Positions 24,715 through 32,521 of a stretch of 34,276 bases of DNA are shown here, piece by piece. The translations under genes and the position numbers were made by a program. This DNA is from Candidatus Hodarchaeota archaeon (lineage in GTDB: Archaea; Asgardarchaeota; Heimdallarchaeia; Hodarchaeales; Hodarchaeaceae). The notes under the pieces are model-generated. The model had not been told where the DNA came from and made no database searches. It worked only from the letters and a program-made list of their open reading frames with translations. Location: the NCBI GenBank assembly GCA_016840285.1, contig JAEOSR010000009.1, positions 1 to 34,276 on the forward strand, given 5' to 3'. Numbering within the stretch: position 1 is the first letter of the stretch; every line of letters starts with the position of its first letter.

Positions 24715-26580
24715 TCAAACATGCTCTTCAAGCCAGGAGACGATTTCCGAATATGCCTGAATTTTATTCTTTAATTTGGTAATTCCATGCCCTTCATCCG
24801 CAAACCGAAGTAATTTAACTGGTAAACCTCTCTCTTTCAAACTCTCATACATTTGAATCGATTCTGATAACGGTACGCGTTCATCATTGTCACCTGCAAT
24901 GATAAATAACGGAGCTGTGATTTGATCTACTTTATGAATAGGACTAATCTGAATTAACGTGTCCATATCGGCATCAAGACTTCCATATTCAATCTCTCGA
25001 AGTTTTCGCCTCCAAGAACCAGTATTTTGGAGAAATGTTACAAAATTAGCTATACCGAATATATCGACTCCAGCCTTCCATAGCGTAGGATATTCAGTCA
25101 TTGCAGATAAAACTGCGAAACCACCATAACTCCCACCAAAGATAACAAGACGATTAGAATCGATTGAAGAATTTTTTTCATGAATATCGCTCACTAAGTG
25201 TTTAATATCCCGAATCGAGTCAAGTCGCTTCTCTATATTATCAAGATCAAGATATGTACGACTATAACCTGCACTCCCACGAATGTTGGGTGTCACTACC
25301 GCAAAACCGGCAGACAGAAAAAATTGTATTACTGGAGAAAAATTAGGTCGAATTTGAGCTTCAGGGCCTCCATGAATGATGATTATGGCTGGCCATCCGT
25401 CTTTAGGGACTTCTCCTTGGGGTAAATAGCGAAAATAGGGAACCTCCAGCCCATCAAAGCTTGAAAAGATTCTCAATGATGTTTCAACAAAATTATTAGG
25501 ATTTAAACCGACAGTACTTGCATCAGTTGCTTTCCAGAATTTTTTCGATTGCAAATCGAGAATCCAAATATTTATTGGCGAAGTTGGAGAACTAAGAGTA
25601 AGTGCCAACAAGTTTCCATCAGGTGAAAGATTTAACCCTTGTTTAAACGTCCGTTCATCTGCAGTAACAAGAACCGCCTTATGGGGTAATTCCAGAGTTT
25701 CATATTCTGAACAACCGTGGGAATCGAAAATAGCTCGAAAAATAGTACTATAGCCATCTTGATTAGAACTGAAATAAGTATAAGGTGAATTTTCGCAAAA
25801 TGTGAACGTGTTAGGTGGGAATTCATATTGTAAATTCGTCTCAATCTCGTTGATAGTATGGAATTTCCCATCAAAAGAAATTATCGCCATTCTTAGAAAT
25901 TCACTTTTATGATCTGTAAGAACTAAAAGATGGTTTTGATCAAGCCATCGAACTGCAACCCACCTTGTTTTGGTGTCACCAGAGATTTTACGTGATATTG
26001 GATTAATCTTCCCCGTTTCAATTTCTAAGAGAAACAATTCTTGGAAGATGTTGCCATGAATCCTTGCGAAAACAAGAAAATTTTCATCAGGAGAAATTAC
26101 CTCTGCCCTAATTAACCCTTCCTCAGGTTGGTATATTAATTCAGGGATATTAGCTTGAAGAGGGATTTTATGGCGATAAATTGAAAAAATAGTTTTATTC
26201 ATGATATTAGCTGAATAAAAGAGCGAGTTTTCTGTGGTCAAGGTTATTAGGTGTTTAGCTTTTAGATCAGAAGTAATCCATCCAACATCAAGATCTTGGG
26301 TAATGAATCCTATTTGGAAATTTTCGTCCCCTTTGTTATCCTTTAGGAAAACTAACGTTCCATCCTGTAAATAACGAGGATTAGTACATCGATTTTCATC
26401 ATAAATCATTCTTTTAGGCCAAAGTGTGTGATCAGATTGGATAGGGACTGTAAAAATTTGCATCAGGCCTGGGTTATCATACACGAATGCGATCTTTCGA
26501 TTATTGGGGTGCCAAGTAGGGCCACCCGCGGTTTCGATTGCTAAATATTGTTTAAAATCGTTAGAATAAGAAAATACCAT
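24715..26580 (-). CDS. S9 family peptidase (prolyl oligopeptidase/acylaminoacyl-peptidase type)
   Basis: 621 residues: an N-terminal beta-propeller (~1-360) and an alpha/beta-hydrolase domain (~370-621). The triad is visible: Ser484 in GGSYGG, Asp566 in GDNDERVP and His598 in DEGHG, with the oxyanion segment HGGPEAQ and TPNIRGSAGYSRTYLDLD before the nucleophile. These cytosolic enzymes cleave short peptides or remove N-acylated residues; the propeller excludes folded proteins. GAGGAA five bases upstream supports the ATG start. It converges with the Arf-like GTPase gene, 10 bases apart. Specificity (prolyl, acylaminoacyl or dipeptidyl) is not decided. Confidence 0.92.
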   Translation of the reverse strand: MVFSYSNDFKQYLAIETAGGPTWHPNNRKIAFVYDNPGLMQIFTVPIQSDHTLWPKRMIYDENRCTNPRYLQDGTLVFLKDNKGDENFQIGFITQDLDVGWITSDLKAKHLITLTTENSLFYSANIMNKTIFSIYRHKIPLQANIPELIYQPEEGLIRAEVISPDENFLVFARIHGNIFQELFLLEIETGKINPISRKISGDTKTRWVAVRWLDQNHLLVLTDHKSEFLRMAIISFDGKFHTINEIETNLQYEFPPNTFTFCENSPYTYFSSNQDGYSTIFRAIFDSHGCSEYETLELPHKAVLVTADERTFKQGLNLSPDGNLLALTLSSPTSPINIWILDLQSKKFWKATDASTVGLNPNNFVETSLRIFSSFDGLEVPYFRYLPQGEVPKDGWPAIIIIHGGPEAQIRPNFSPVIQFFLSAGFAVVTPNIRGSAGYSRTYLDLDNIEKRLDSIRDIKHLVSDIHEKNSSIDSNRLVIFGGSYGGFAVLSAMTEYPTLWKAGVDIFGIANFVTFLQNTGSWRRKLREIEYGSLDADMDTLIQISPIHKVDQITAPLFIIAGDNDERVPLSESIQMYESLKERGLPVKLLRFADEGHGITKLKNKIQAYSEIVSWLEEHV

Positions 26581-26727
26581 GGTTCTTCCTCAATCTACTA
26601 CCGATCGATTCAAATCGGTAATTAAGTCAAATTTTTTGTCAAGTTACATGATCTTTAAAAAAATAATCTAGCTCACTAGATATTCAAGGTTAAACTAGTG
26701 AAAATATTTTCAGTTAAAGAAAATCCT

Positions 26728-26745
26728 GAAGAAAAACTTATATTG
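26728..26745 (+). promoter_or_regulatory. Promoter element of ferredoxin gene 1
   Basis: GAAGAAAAACTTATATTG combines a purine-rich BRE-like segment with a TATA box, 86 bases before the ATG. The same string in slightly changed form precedes the second ferredoxin at 27121, which supports a functional promoter. Confidence 0.5.
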
Positions 26746-26813
26746 TAAGGCAGAGGAAGAGAGTTTTGACTTAGAAAACATAAGACATCTTAGAAAGAGA
26801 AACAGGGATTGTA

Positions 26814-27029
26814 ATGGCAGCAAAGAAGTTTATTGATGGAGATTTATGGGTTGAGATAGAACTCGACTTATGTACAGCTGAGGGGGAATGTGTTGATGTC
26901 TGTCCTGAAGATTGTTATGAAATTATAGAAAGTAAAGTAAACGCAGAGAATATTGGGATGTGTATTGAGTGCGCAGCTTGTGATGGGGTCTGCCCCAACG
27001 ACGCTATCCTTAATCACTGCTCTTGGTAA
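26814..27029 (+). CDS. Small ferredoxin, one full and one three-cysteine cluster motif
   Basis: 71 residues. The second motif CIECAACDGVCPND is a complete CxxCxxCxxxCP. The first, CTAEGECVDVCPED, has Glu where the second Cys should be, so its cluster is either 3Fe-4S, as in other ferredoxins with a replaced ligand, or is coordinated by Glu. Cys in EDCYEI and in the final NHCSW are extra candidates. Role: low-potential electron carrier in the cytosol. AGGGAT five bases before the ATG supports the start. It is followed by a T9 terminator and then by a close paralogue, each with its own promoter. Confidence 0.92.
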   Translation: MAAKKFIDGDLWVEIELDLCTAEGECVDVCPEDCYEIIESKVNAENIGMCIECAACDGVCPNDAILNHCSW

Positions 27030-27040
27030 ATTGATTCGTC

Positions 27041-27049
27041 TTTTTTTTT
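27041..27049 (+). terminator. Oligo-T terminator after ferredoxin 1
   Basis: T9 run 11 bases after the stop codon with further T-rich sequence. It should separate the two ferredoxin transcripts. Confidence 0.55.
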
Positions 27050-27120
27050 GTCTCTCTACCTTTCAAAAAGTCTAAATAGATGATTACACAATTTAATTGG
27101 TTGGAAATCTTTAAACTTCT

Positions 27121-27139
27121 GAAGAAAAATTATTTATTG
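27121..27139 (+). promoter_or_regulatory. Promoter element of ferredoxin gene 2
   Basis: GAAGAAAAATTATTTATTG closely matches the element 86 bases before ferredoxin 1, and lies 92 bases before the ATG here. The duplicated promoter indicates that the whole gene unit was copied. Confidence 0.5.
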
Positions 27140-27212
27140 CATGGTTTTTAAGCAGTTTTTAGTCCTGATAAATCCATTTAATATCTTATAAAGACTATTG
27201 GAGACAAAATTA

Positions 27213-27428
27213 ATGGCAAAAACACGTTTTGAAGATGGAGACCTCTGGGTCGATATAGACCTCGACTTATGTACCGGTGCAGGTGAATGCGTTGATGTCT
27301 GCCCCGAGGATGTTTATCAAATAGTAGATGGGAAGGTTACTGTTCCAAATATCGGCGACTGCTCAGAATGTGCTGCGTGTGACGGAGTCTGCCCCAACGA
27401 CGCCATCTTAGACCACTGTTCCTGGTGA
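27213..27428 (+). CDS. Small ferredoxin, paralogue of the preceding gene
   Basis: 71 residues from the ATG at 27213, chosen because TTGGAG lies nine bases upstream and the N-terminus then matches the first copy; a frame opening at 27198 adds five residues. First motif CTGAGECVDVCPED again lacks the second Cys (Ala here, Glu in the other copy), while the second motif CSECAACDGVCPND is complete, and the HCSW ending is shared. The extra Cys in PEDCYEI of copy 1 is Val here. The divergence suggests two electron carriers tuned differently. An independent terminator follows. Confidence 0.92.
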   Translation: MAKTRFEDGDLWVDIDLDLCTGAGECVDVCPEDVYQIVDGKVTVPNIGDCSECAACDGVCPNDAILDHCSW

Positions 27429-27452
27429 ATTCAGTCCTCTTTCCCTATCTCC

Positions 27453-27459
27453 TTTTTTT
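27453..27459 (+). terminator. Oligo-T terminator after ferredoxin 2
   Basis: T7 run within a pyrimidine-rich stretch about 25 bases after the stop codon. Confidence 0.45.
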
Positions 27460-27547
27460 CTTCTTGTACAAAGACATCTTAATCCTTTTTCTTCTGGTAT
27501 TTCGGGAAAAATCTAGAAATGTCATTAAATAAGATAGGAGGTTTAGA

Positions 27548-28198
27548 ACGACGCGTCTTAACCTAGAACAATTGAAGCGTCTTCAGGTCGAGCGAGCCTC
27601 TCTAGTCAAAGAAAAAGATTACATTGATAAACCCAAGACTCTATTAGCTGTCACAATTCTTCAGAAAAACCAGAAAAGAATAAAAGCAGGGGGTGTTCTT
27701 TACGATCTTCAATCTAAAACGCAGCTAGACTCTCAATTGGGAGAATTTACGGCTTCCTCTCCCTATATTAGTACATTTCTAAGTTTACGAAACAAAGAAC
27801 CTCTTTTACAAGTTATTGCGAAATTTCGTAGATTTGACCTTCTAATGGTTGAGGGGGCAGGAAGGCAACATCCAAGACATTATGGCTTTGCCTGTGAAAT
27901 AGGGGTTGACCTTGATATTCCCACAATTGGGATAACTAAAAATTCTCTGTTTGGAGTAACTGATTATTCTCAGTCCCTTGATAAAGAGGAATATAATTAT
28001 GATATTTTTCCTGTTTTTGATAAAAAAGGTCTTATTGCTTATTTCATTAAAAAACAAAAAAATAAACAAGGAATATTTTTGTCGATAGGTCATAAAATCT
28101 CATTACAGACTGCAGTCGAAATAGTGTTACCTCTATGTATATATAGATTTCCTGAACCTTTACGACTTGTCAAAGCGCTTCTTAGGAAGTCTAATTGA
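27548..28198 (+). CDS. Endonuclease V-like protein with lost metal ligands
   Basis: About 215 residues, family length. Matches to endonuclease V (inosine-specific DNA/RNA nuclease): NLEQLKRLQ N-terminal helix, SSPYIST with the wedge Tyr, RQHPRHYGFA, DIPTIGITKNSLFG with the conserved Lys, SIGHKIS and YRFPEPLRL. But the metal-binding acids are changed: the strand Asp (family GVD) is Thr in LAVTIL, the Glu of FREG is Asn in LRNK, and the Asp of DGxG is Glu in VEGAG. The start is unusual: AGGAGGT (27536-27542) is followed at proper spacing by ACG codons (27548 and 27551) and no ATG; the nearest standard start, TTG 27572, would cut the conserved first helix. Confidence 0.75.
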   Translation, partial: TTRLNLEQLKRLQVERASLVKEKDYIDKPKTLLAVTILQKNQKRIKAGGVLYDLQSKTQLDSQLGEFTASSPYISTFLSLRNKEPLLQVIAKFRRFDLLMVEGAGRQHPRHYGFACEIGVDLDIPTIGITKNSLFGVTDYSQSLDKEEYNYDIFPVFDKKGLIAYFIKKQKNKQGIFLSIGHKISLQTAVEIVLPLCIYRFPEPLRLVKALLRKSN

Positions 28199-28241
28199 TC
28201 TCATGTTAACCTTCTACTAGATTCATTGCGTATATCAGAAT

Positions 28242-28252
28242 CTTAATATATG
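28242..28252 (+). promoter_or_regulatory. TATA box for the zinc-ribbon miniprotein
   Basis: TTAATATATGG is placed 19-29 bases before the ATG at 28271, the standard TATA-to-start distance, so transcription would begin at or next to the ATG (leaderless). Confidence 0.4.
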
Positions 28253-28270
28253 GACTCAAGCTAGAATAAA

Positions 28271-28435
28271 ATGATATTCTTGTTACCAGTTGTATTGGCA
28301 TGTCCTGATTGCGAAAATGGTATTATGCGGAAAATTAAAGTGGGAGCTCTGCCAAATTATTTTAAATGTACTTCTTGCTCCTCAGAGATTAATATTTCAC
28401 AAAAAACCATGAAATTATTTACCCAATCTGGATAA
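28271..28435 (+). CDS. Zinc-ribbon miniprotein, 54 residues
   Basis: ATG to TAA frame encoding MIFLLPVVLACPDCENGIMR, then KIKVGALPNYFKCTSCSSEI and a short tail. CPDC and CTSC, 18 residues apart, form a typical C4 zinc ribbon, as in small archaeal RNA- or protein-binding ribbons. No ribosome-binding site precedes it, but a TATA box at the right distance for a leaderless transcript does. No partner gene is obvious between the endonuclease V-like gene and the hydrolase pair. Function unknown. Confidence 0.55.
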   Translation: MIFLLPVVLACPDCENGIMRKIKVGALPNYFKCTSCSSEINISQKTMKLFTQSG

Positions 28436-28619
28436 GATTCTGTCTACATCGCTAATAAAGCTAATCTTCTTTTCAAAACACCAAAATAAAATCTATTTCC
28501 CAGTGTATGATTTTTCAAGAATAAAATTTATATTACTAACTTGTATATAATACGTGTCAGATATTAATCATTCACAAAAATGATGAAGTATCGAGGGATT
28601 CATTATTTCGATTTCACAA

Positions 28620-29471
28620 GTGGTTTATGAGATTGAAACACAGCAAGGTTTAGCTAAACTTCACCGCAAGACTCCTGATTCTACAGGCTCCCCTGTATTA
28701 TTTATTCATGGGTTTGGATCTAATGCGCAGGTTTGGTTCGCGTATGTGAATTCTTTAGGGAATTATTTCAAGTCATTAAAAATGGACTGTTGGGCTCTGA
28801 ATTTAAGTAATGCAGTTACTGGAAATATCAAGACATTAGCTCATGAAGATGTCCTTACAGCCGTTGATTTCATTTACAAAAAACGAAAACAGGCTGTATT
28901 AATTGTTTCTCATTCTATGGGGGGTATTGTTTCACGATACTTTACAAGTCCATATGTTGATCATCCATATCCCCTCCAGCTTATCGAATCAATGATTAAA
29001 GCAATAGCGTTACTTACTGTACCTAACCATGGTGTTGAGGCTGGTGATATTTCACGAATTGAAGAAACTGTGAGTGTTCTCAGAAAATTCCTTACGGAAG
29101 ATCACAAGCCTTTGTCAGCTGATTTGGGCCTTGGATTCTTTCAATTAACTCGAAATAGCCACCTTTTACAATCTTTAAACACTCTACCCCCCTTGAATCC
29201 GAATATAACTTGGTTAAATGCAGTTGGTACTTATGATAAAGTTGTACCACGGAATAGTGCCCTTTTTGAAAAATTTGAGTTTACAAATCTGCCAAAATTC
29301 TCCCAAAAAGAGTTTCCATGTGATCATATGGTCTATCCTTTTACTTCTGCAATTAAAAAAGTCATCAAAGCAATTCCCGACTTCATTGAGTCAGCAAAAC
29401 ACGCGATTAAGATTTACCCCGCAATTCACAGGCATCAACCTGTTGGAGATTGGATTTTAGAACAGATTTAA
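28620..29471 (+). CDS. Alpha/beta hydrolase (lipase-like)
   Basis: 283 residues from the GTG at 28620. Oxyanion segment LFIHGFGSNAQVWFAYVNSL, nucleophile elbow SHSMGG (PGAP1/lipase-like 'liv.HSMGGlv.R'), late Asp in VGTYDKVVPRNS and His in PCDHMVY complete a plausible triad. The fold is that of triacylglycerol or phospholipid lipases; no signal peptide, so cytosolic. GAGGGA (28593-28598) is too far from the GTG, while in-frame ATT codons at 28602 and 28605 sit at suitable distance, so translation may start earlier. The next hydrolase gene follows after 17 bases, giving a two-gene operon. Confidence 0.82.
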   Translation: MVYEIETQQGLAKLHRKTPDSTGSPVLFIHGFGSNAQVWFAYVNSLGNYFKSLKMDCWALNLSNAVTGNIKTLAHEDVLTAVDFIYKKRKQAVLIVSHSMGGIVSRYFTSPYVDHPYPLQLIESMIKAIALLTVPNHGVEAGDISRIEETVSVLRKFLTEDHKPLSADLGLGFFQLTRNSHLLQSLNTLPPLNPNITWLNAVGTYDKVVPRNSALFEKFEFTNLPKFSQKEFPCDHMVYPFTSAIKKVIKAIPDFIESAKHAIKIYPAIHRHQPVGDWILEQI

Positions 29472-29488
29472 TAACTGGAGTTAATTGA

Positions 29489-30262
29489 GTGTCAGTACAA
29501 TATTTAGAGGGAGCTGAACCACTTTTTATAGAGGGATCCGATACCGGTTATTTATTATTACACGGAGCTGGAGGAGGAACCACATGGGATTTGAAGGAGT
29601 TTGCACAAATTCTACATTCAGAAACAGGAGCTACAATACTCCTCCCCGCATTAAAAGGATTTGGAACACGCCCAGAAGATCTTTATAACGTATCTTTTTC
29701 TGATTGGATGACCGATGCCCGAGAAGGTTTTAAAAAACTCCACCAAAATTGTAAGACTATTTTCGTTGTTGGTCATTCCATGGGGGGAATCTTAACTCTA
29801 CTCTTAGCCTCGGAACAAAAGGATATCACTGCTATTACAACTTGGGCGGCAGCTTTAAGTGTGAAAAGCAGGCTATTATCTTTGTTACCAATAATCAACA
29901 AGATTCCTCTGGTCAAGAAAGCTATCCCTGAAAAATATACTAGTCCTGCTCCAGTGGAGTTGAAAGCAAAGGGTTGGATCGGTTATGATTGGATTCCATC
30001 GTCGCTTGGGTTCGTCATTATAGAAGGCATAAAGCAGCTAAAACAATCACTTACCAATGTAACGTGCCCTACTTTCATTGTTCAAGGCACAGCTGATGAA
30101 GCAGTGTCATTTAATAGTGCAGAAAAGATCTATAATACTATAGAATCTTCAAAAAAGGAATTATGGTATGTAGAAGGAGCTTCACATCCAATTATGAATG
30201 ATGATTTGTACAAGGATGAGTTATTTTCTCGTACGATTGCTTTTCTCGAAGAATGTAAATAG
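29489..30262 (+). CDS. Alpha/beta hydrolase (carboxylesterase, Est30/monoacylglycerol lipase-like)
   Basis: 257 residues. GYLLLHGAGGGTTWDLKEFA oxyanion region, LPALKGFGTRPEDLYNVSFS (the 'l.GhG..pe.l....w.dW' pattern), nucleophile elbow GHSMGG, acid in VQGTADEAVSF and base in EGASHPIMND. These match bacterial/archaeal carboxylesterases that split short acyl esters or monoglycerides. The GTG start has GGAG eight bases upstream. With the upstream lipase-like gene it could form a sequential lipid-ester degradation pair, though the two belong to different hydrolase subgroups. It converges with the SDR gene, 14 bases apart. Confidence 0.88.
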   Translation: MSVQYLEGAEPLFIEGSDTGYLLLHGAGGGTTWDLKEFAQILHSETGATILLPALKGFGTRPEDLYNVSFSDWMTDAREGFKKLHQNCKTIFVVGHSMGGILTLLLASEQKDITAITTWAAALSVKSRLLSLLPIINKIPLVKKAIPEKYTSPAPVELKAKGWIGYDWIPSSLGFVIIEGIKQLKQSLTNVTCPTFIVQGTADEAVSFNSAEKIYNTIESSKKELWYVEGASHPIMNDDLYKDELFSRTIAFLEECK

Positions 30263-30276
30263 AAGACCAACCACTA

Positions 30277-31224
30277 CTATTTTCCTCTAAAGCTCTGAAG
30301 AACTTCCTCTGTTGTATACTTAGGAATATATCCGATTTTTTTCATCTTTTGGTTTGATGCTACAAATGGATAAGCAACGAAGTCTAGATAAGCAGGAGGT
30401 GCTCGTGAAAGACGAAATTTCCATTGAAGCCATAAAAGCGCCTTTAATAAACGGAAGGAAACCTTGAGTCCGCGTCCGTCTAAGATTGTGGGGATTTGTC
30501 CTACCATGACATCAGTGTCAGGACAAATATTATAGGCTCCCTCTAATCTCTGATCTAGCATGATTTTAAAACCATCAAGTGCATCCTCCAGATGAAGGAA
30601 CTGAATAGGAGTGTTTCTATTTGGAAAAGGCATTAAAAAGAATGTTCGCCACCCTCCTCTCAGGATATCAGCAACGAAATTCTGAATGTCATATGACAAT
30701 ATGGCCGAGGGACGGATCTTACCAATTTTCATACAATTGATATTTTGCGCTTTAAATTCATCAATAGCCTGTTCTACTAATGCTTTATGATGAGAATAAT
30801 GAAATGATTTATTTCCACGAAGGGAATCAGATTCTGTTAATGGATAGGGATTATCAGGATGAGCACCATAAGCTAACGTAGAGGAAGTATGAAGAAAATA
30901 ATCAATATTGGCTTTGGATGCCTCTTCTAATACGTTTTTTGTCCCCTCGACGTCCATTTGGAAAGCTTTCTTCACATTGTGAATAGGGTTGAGGATCCAG
31001 GCCAAATGAATCAGATCTGTAACTCCATGCTCTTCAAGAACTGAAGAAAACGGATCTCGAACATCAATTTTATAGAAAGACAAAGGGATTTCAGGGGGAT
31101 GAATCATGCTTTGTAAGTCTAATCCAACAAAAAGATCGATATCAGAAGAAGCTCTAGATAAATATCGAATTAAGTGTTGACCAAGGTAGCCCGCCGCTCC
31201 AGTAATTGCAATGACTCGGGACAA
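30277..31224 (-). CDS. Extended SDR family NAD-dependent epimerase/dehydratase
   Basis: 315 residues. NAD-binding TGAAGYLGQHL, then LIHLAWILNP, HTSSTLAYG (active-site Ser/Thr strand), YSHHK (catalytic Tyr-x3-Lys) and substrate-side IQFLHLEDALDGFKIMLDQR. The family acts on nucleotide sugars or other hydroxyl/keto substrates; which one is not visible. The start is TTG at 31222-31224, which gives the standard short lead into the Rossmann strand; no ribosome-binding site is evident. An ATG 24 bases upstream is out of frame. No glycosyltransferase genes are nearby to identify a sugar pathway. Confidence 0.88.
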   Translation of the reverse strand: MSRVIAITGAAGYLGQHLIRYLSRASSDIDLFVGLDLQSMIHPPEIPLSFYKIDVRDPFSSVLEEHGVTDLIHLAWILNPIHNVKKAFQMDVEGTKNVLEEASKANIDYFLHTSSTLAYGAHPDNPYPLTESDSLRGNKSFHYSHHKALVEQAIDEFKAQNINCMKIGKIRPSAILSYDIQNFVADILRGGWRTFFLMPFPNRNTPIQFLHLEDALDGFKIMLDQRLEGAYNICPDTDVMVGQIPTILDGRGLKVSFRLLKALLWLQWKFRLSRAPPAYLDFVAYPFVASNQKMKKIGYIPKYTTEEVLQSFRGK

Positions 31225-31293
31225 TTTACTTTTTCAACACTCATGCTGTTTTTTCTTTTAATCAATAATTAAAGGTCATACGATTTAAATGTG

Positions 31294-31344
31294 GTTGTTA
31301 GAATTATCCAATGCAAATAACCAGCATGTATCAAAAATAATTTA
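31294..31344 (+). repeat. Duplicated 51-bp upstream element, copy 1
   Basis: It begins GTTGTTAGAATT, contains CCAGCATGTAT and ends AAAAATAATTTA (BRE/TATA-like). It matches 32363-32413 at 46 of 51 positions by eye. Each copy precedes one of two paralogous genes, so it is a shared promoter with an added regulatory segment. Between it and the gene, ATGATGGTAGATAGG and ATGATGATAGATGGG form an extra near-repeat found only here. Confidence 0.7.
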
Positions 31345-31428
31345 AATATGACGAAGTCTTACACTCCTAAAATAGCATGATGGTAGATAGGACAAAATAA
31401 TATGATGATAGATGGGGTGAAATGAAAA

Positions 31429-32148
31429 TTGGAATTTCAATTAGGTCTTATTGAGAATTTGATCCATAAACGAAGACAAAAACCTACAAAAAAACAGGAT
31501 ATCCTAATCAAGAATAGAAATCTGGTTCAACGAACATTAGAAGCAGCTAAAGGAATTGAAGTCAGTGACCAAGAAGTTAGTGAAACAATCAAATGGCTGG
31601 AAAAGGTCTCGAATTATGTCCCAATTGAGTCTGAACACGAATTAGAAGAAATTGTTAAAATTATGGTTCTCTTAAGTCAAGAAAGAGCAAAACTAAATGA
31701 ACTTTATGATTATCCGGGATTAAATTTAATGAAGCGAGTCAGAGAGGGAATGATCCGTTATATGGTTGTTTTGAGTGAAGTTCGCGCTCGTCAAAAAGAA
31801 TTCTTAGAATACTGGTTCACTGATGAATACTGGATTACTGAATGGAGCCGTGTATTACTTGATTTACCCCTAGAAAGTACTATGGAAAAGTATGGGTTTG
31901 AAAATATAATAGTGAGGGATTTTATATTTCTTTTACAACTCGAATTAGCGACTGCTGATGATGCATCTAAAGTAGATAAACCTATGATAAGATTACAGCC
32001 TATGGAGAACAAGGATACCTTCTTAATGATACCTACAGAAGCAGCAGCTGAAGAATATGAAATTACAGTTGATCGCATTCTTAAAGATACTGTTACATTC
32101 ACAGAATGGGTTAACGATTTTTTAAAGGCTTTGAAATTACCAAAATAG
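31429..32148 (+). CDS. Unknown protein, tandem paralogue 1
   Basis: 239 residues, soluble and mostly alpha-helical, with no signal peptide or membrane segment. I do not recognise the family. The centre (VSDQEVSETIKWLEKVSNYV onward for 101 residues) has only three conservative changes from paralogue 2; the first ~45 residues and the C-terminal third differ more. Conserved aromatic-rich LEYWFTDEYWITEWSRVLLD and ATADDASKVDKPM segments may form an interaction surface. TTG is the start: an in-frame TGA just upstream rules out the earlier ATGs, and GGGGTGA sits eight bases before it. A hairpin with T-run follows. It has its own copy of the duplicated promoter. Confidence 0.8.
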   Translation: MEFQLGLIENLIHKRRQKPTKKQDILIKNRNLVQRTLEAAKGIEVSDQEVSETIKWLEKVSNYVPIESEHELEEIVKIMVLLSQERAKLNELYDYPGLNLMKRVREGMIRYMVVLSEVRARQKEFLEYWFTDEYWITEWSRVLLDLPLESTMEKYGFENIIVRDFIFLLQLELATADDASKVDKPMIRLQPMENKDTFLMIPTEAAAEEYEITVDRILKDTVTFTEWVNDFLKALKLPK

Positions 32149-32164
32149 AGAAAAAAAAAGCTAA

Positions 32165-32198
32165 AAAGGTAGCGCCCTTTAAGGAGATAAAATTTTTT
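32165..32198 (+). terminator. Hairpin plus T-run after paralogue 1
   Basis: AAAGG-TAGCGC-CCTTT stem-loop (32165-32180) with a T6 run at 32193-32198, just after the stop codon. The rest of the ~370-base spacer up to paralogue 2 holds only the duplicated promoter. Confidence 0.4.
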
Positions 32199-32362
32199 CC
32201 TACATTTCACTTGATTTAGCGTTATATGACCATTACTCATTATTTAGGAAATAAAATCGTTATTAACTGGCCTTCTAGACTTGGAACGCTTATAATCGTA
32301 TTAGTTCCTATAATATTAAACCCAAAACCAATCTCCCCTACATGTCATACTTTTTGATGATA

Positions 32363-32413
32363 GTTGTTAGAATTTTCCATTGAAAATACCCAGCATGTAT
32401 GAAAAATAATTTA
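32363..32413 (+). repeat. Duplicated 51-bp upstream element, copy 2
   Basis: Same element as at 31294-31344, with five differences. It keeps GTTGTTAGAATT, CCAGCATGTAT and the AT-rich TATA-like end. It lies about 110 bases before the TTG of paralogue 2, a little farther than the ~85 bases in copy 1. Confidence 0.7.
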
Positions 32414-32521
32414 TGTTGTATCGTTTTGATCTGACAAAATAGCAAAGACTTATAGTTTGCTGAATTTAACGTAATGTAACTCTCTCAATATAACATGATG
32501 ATAAATAGGGTGAAGTACAAA

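Noticed and set aside
31791..32240. Minus-strand frames (also 32890-33201) inside the tandem paralogues
   Set aside because: They are antisense shadows that resemble one another only because the sense genes are duplicated.
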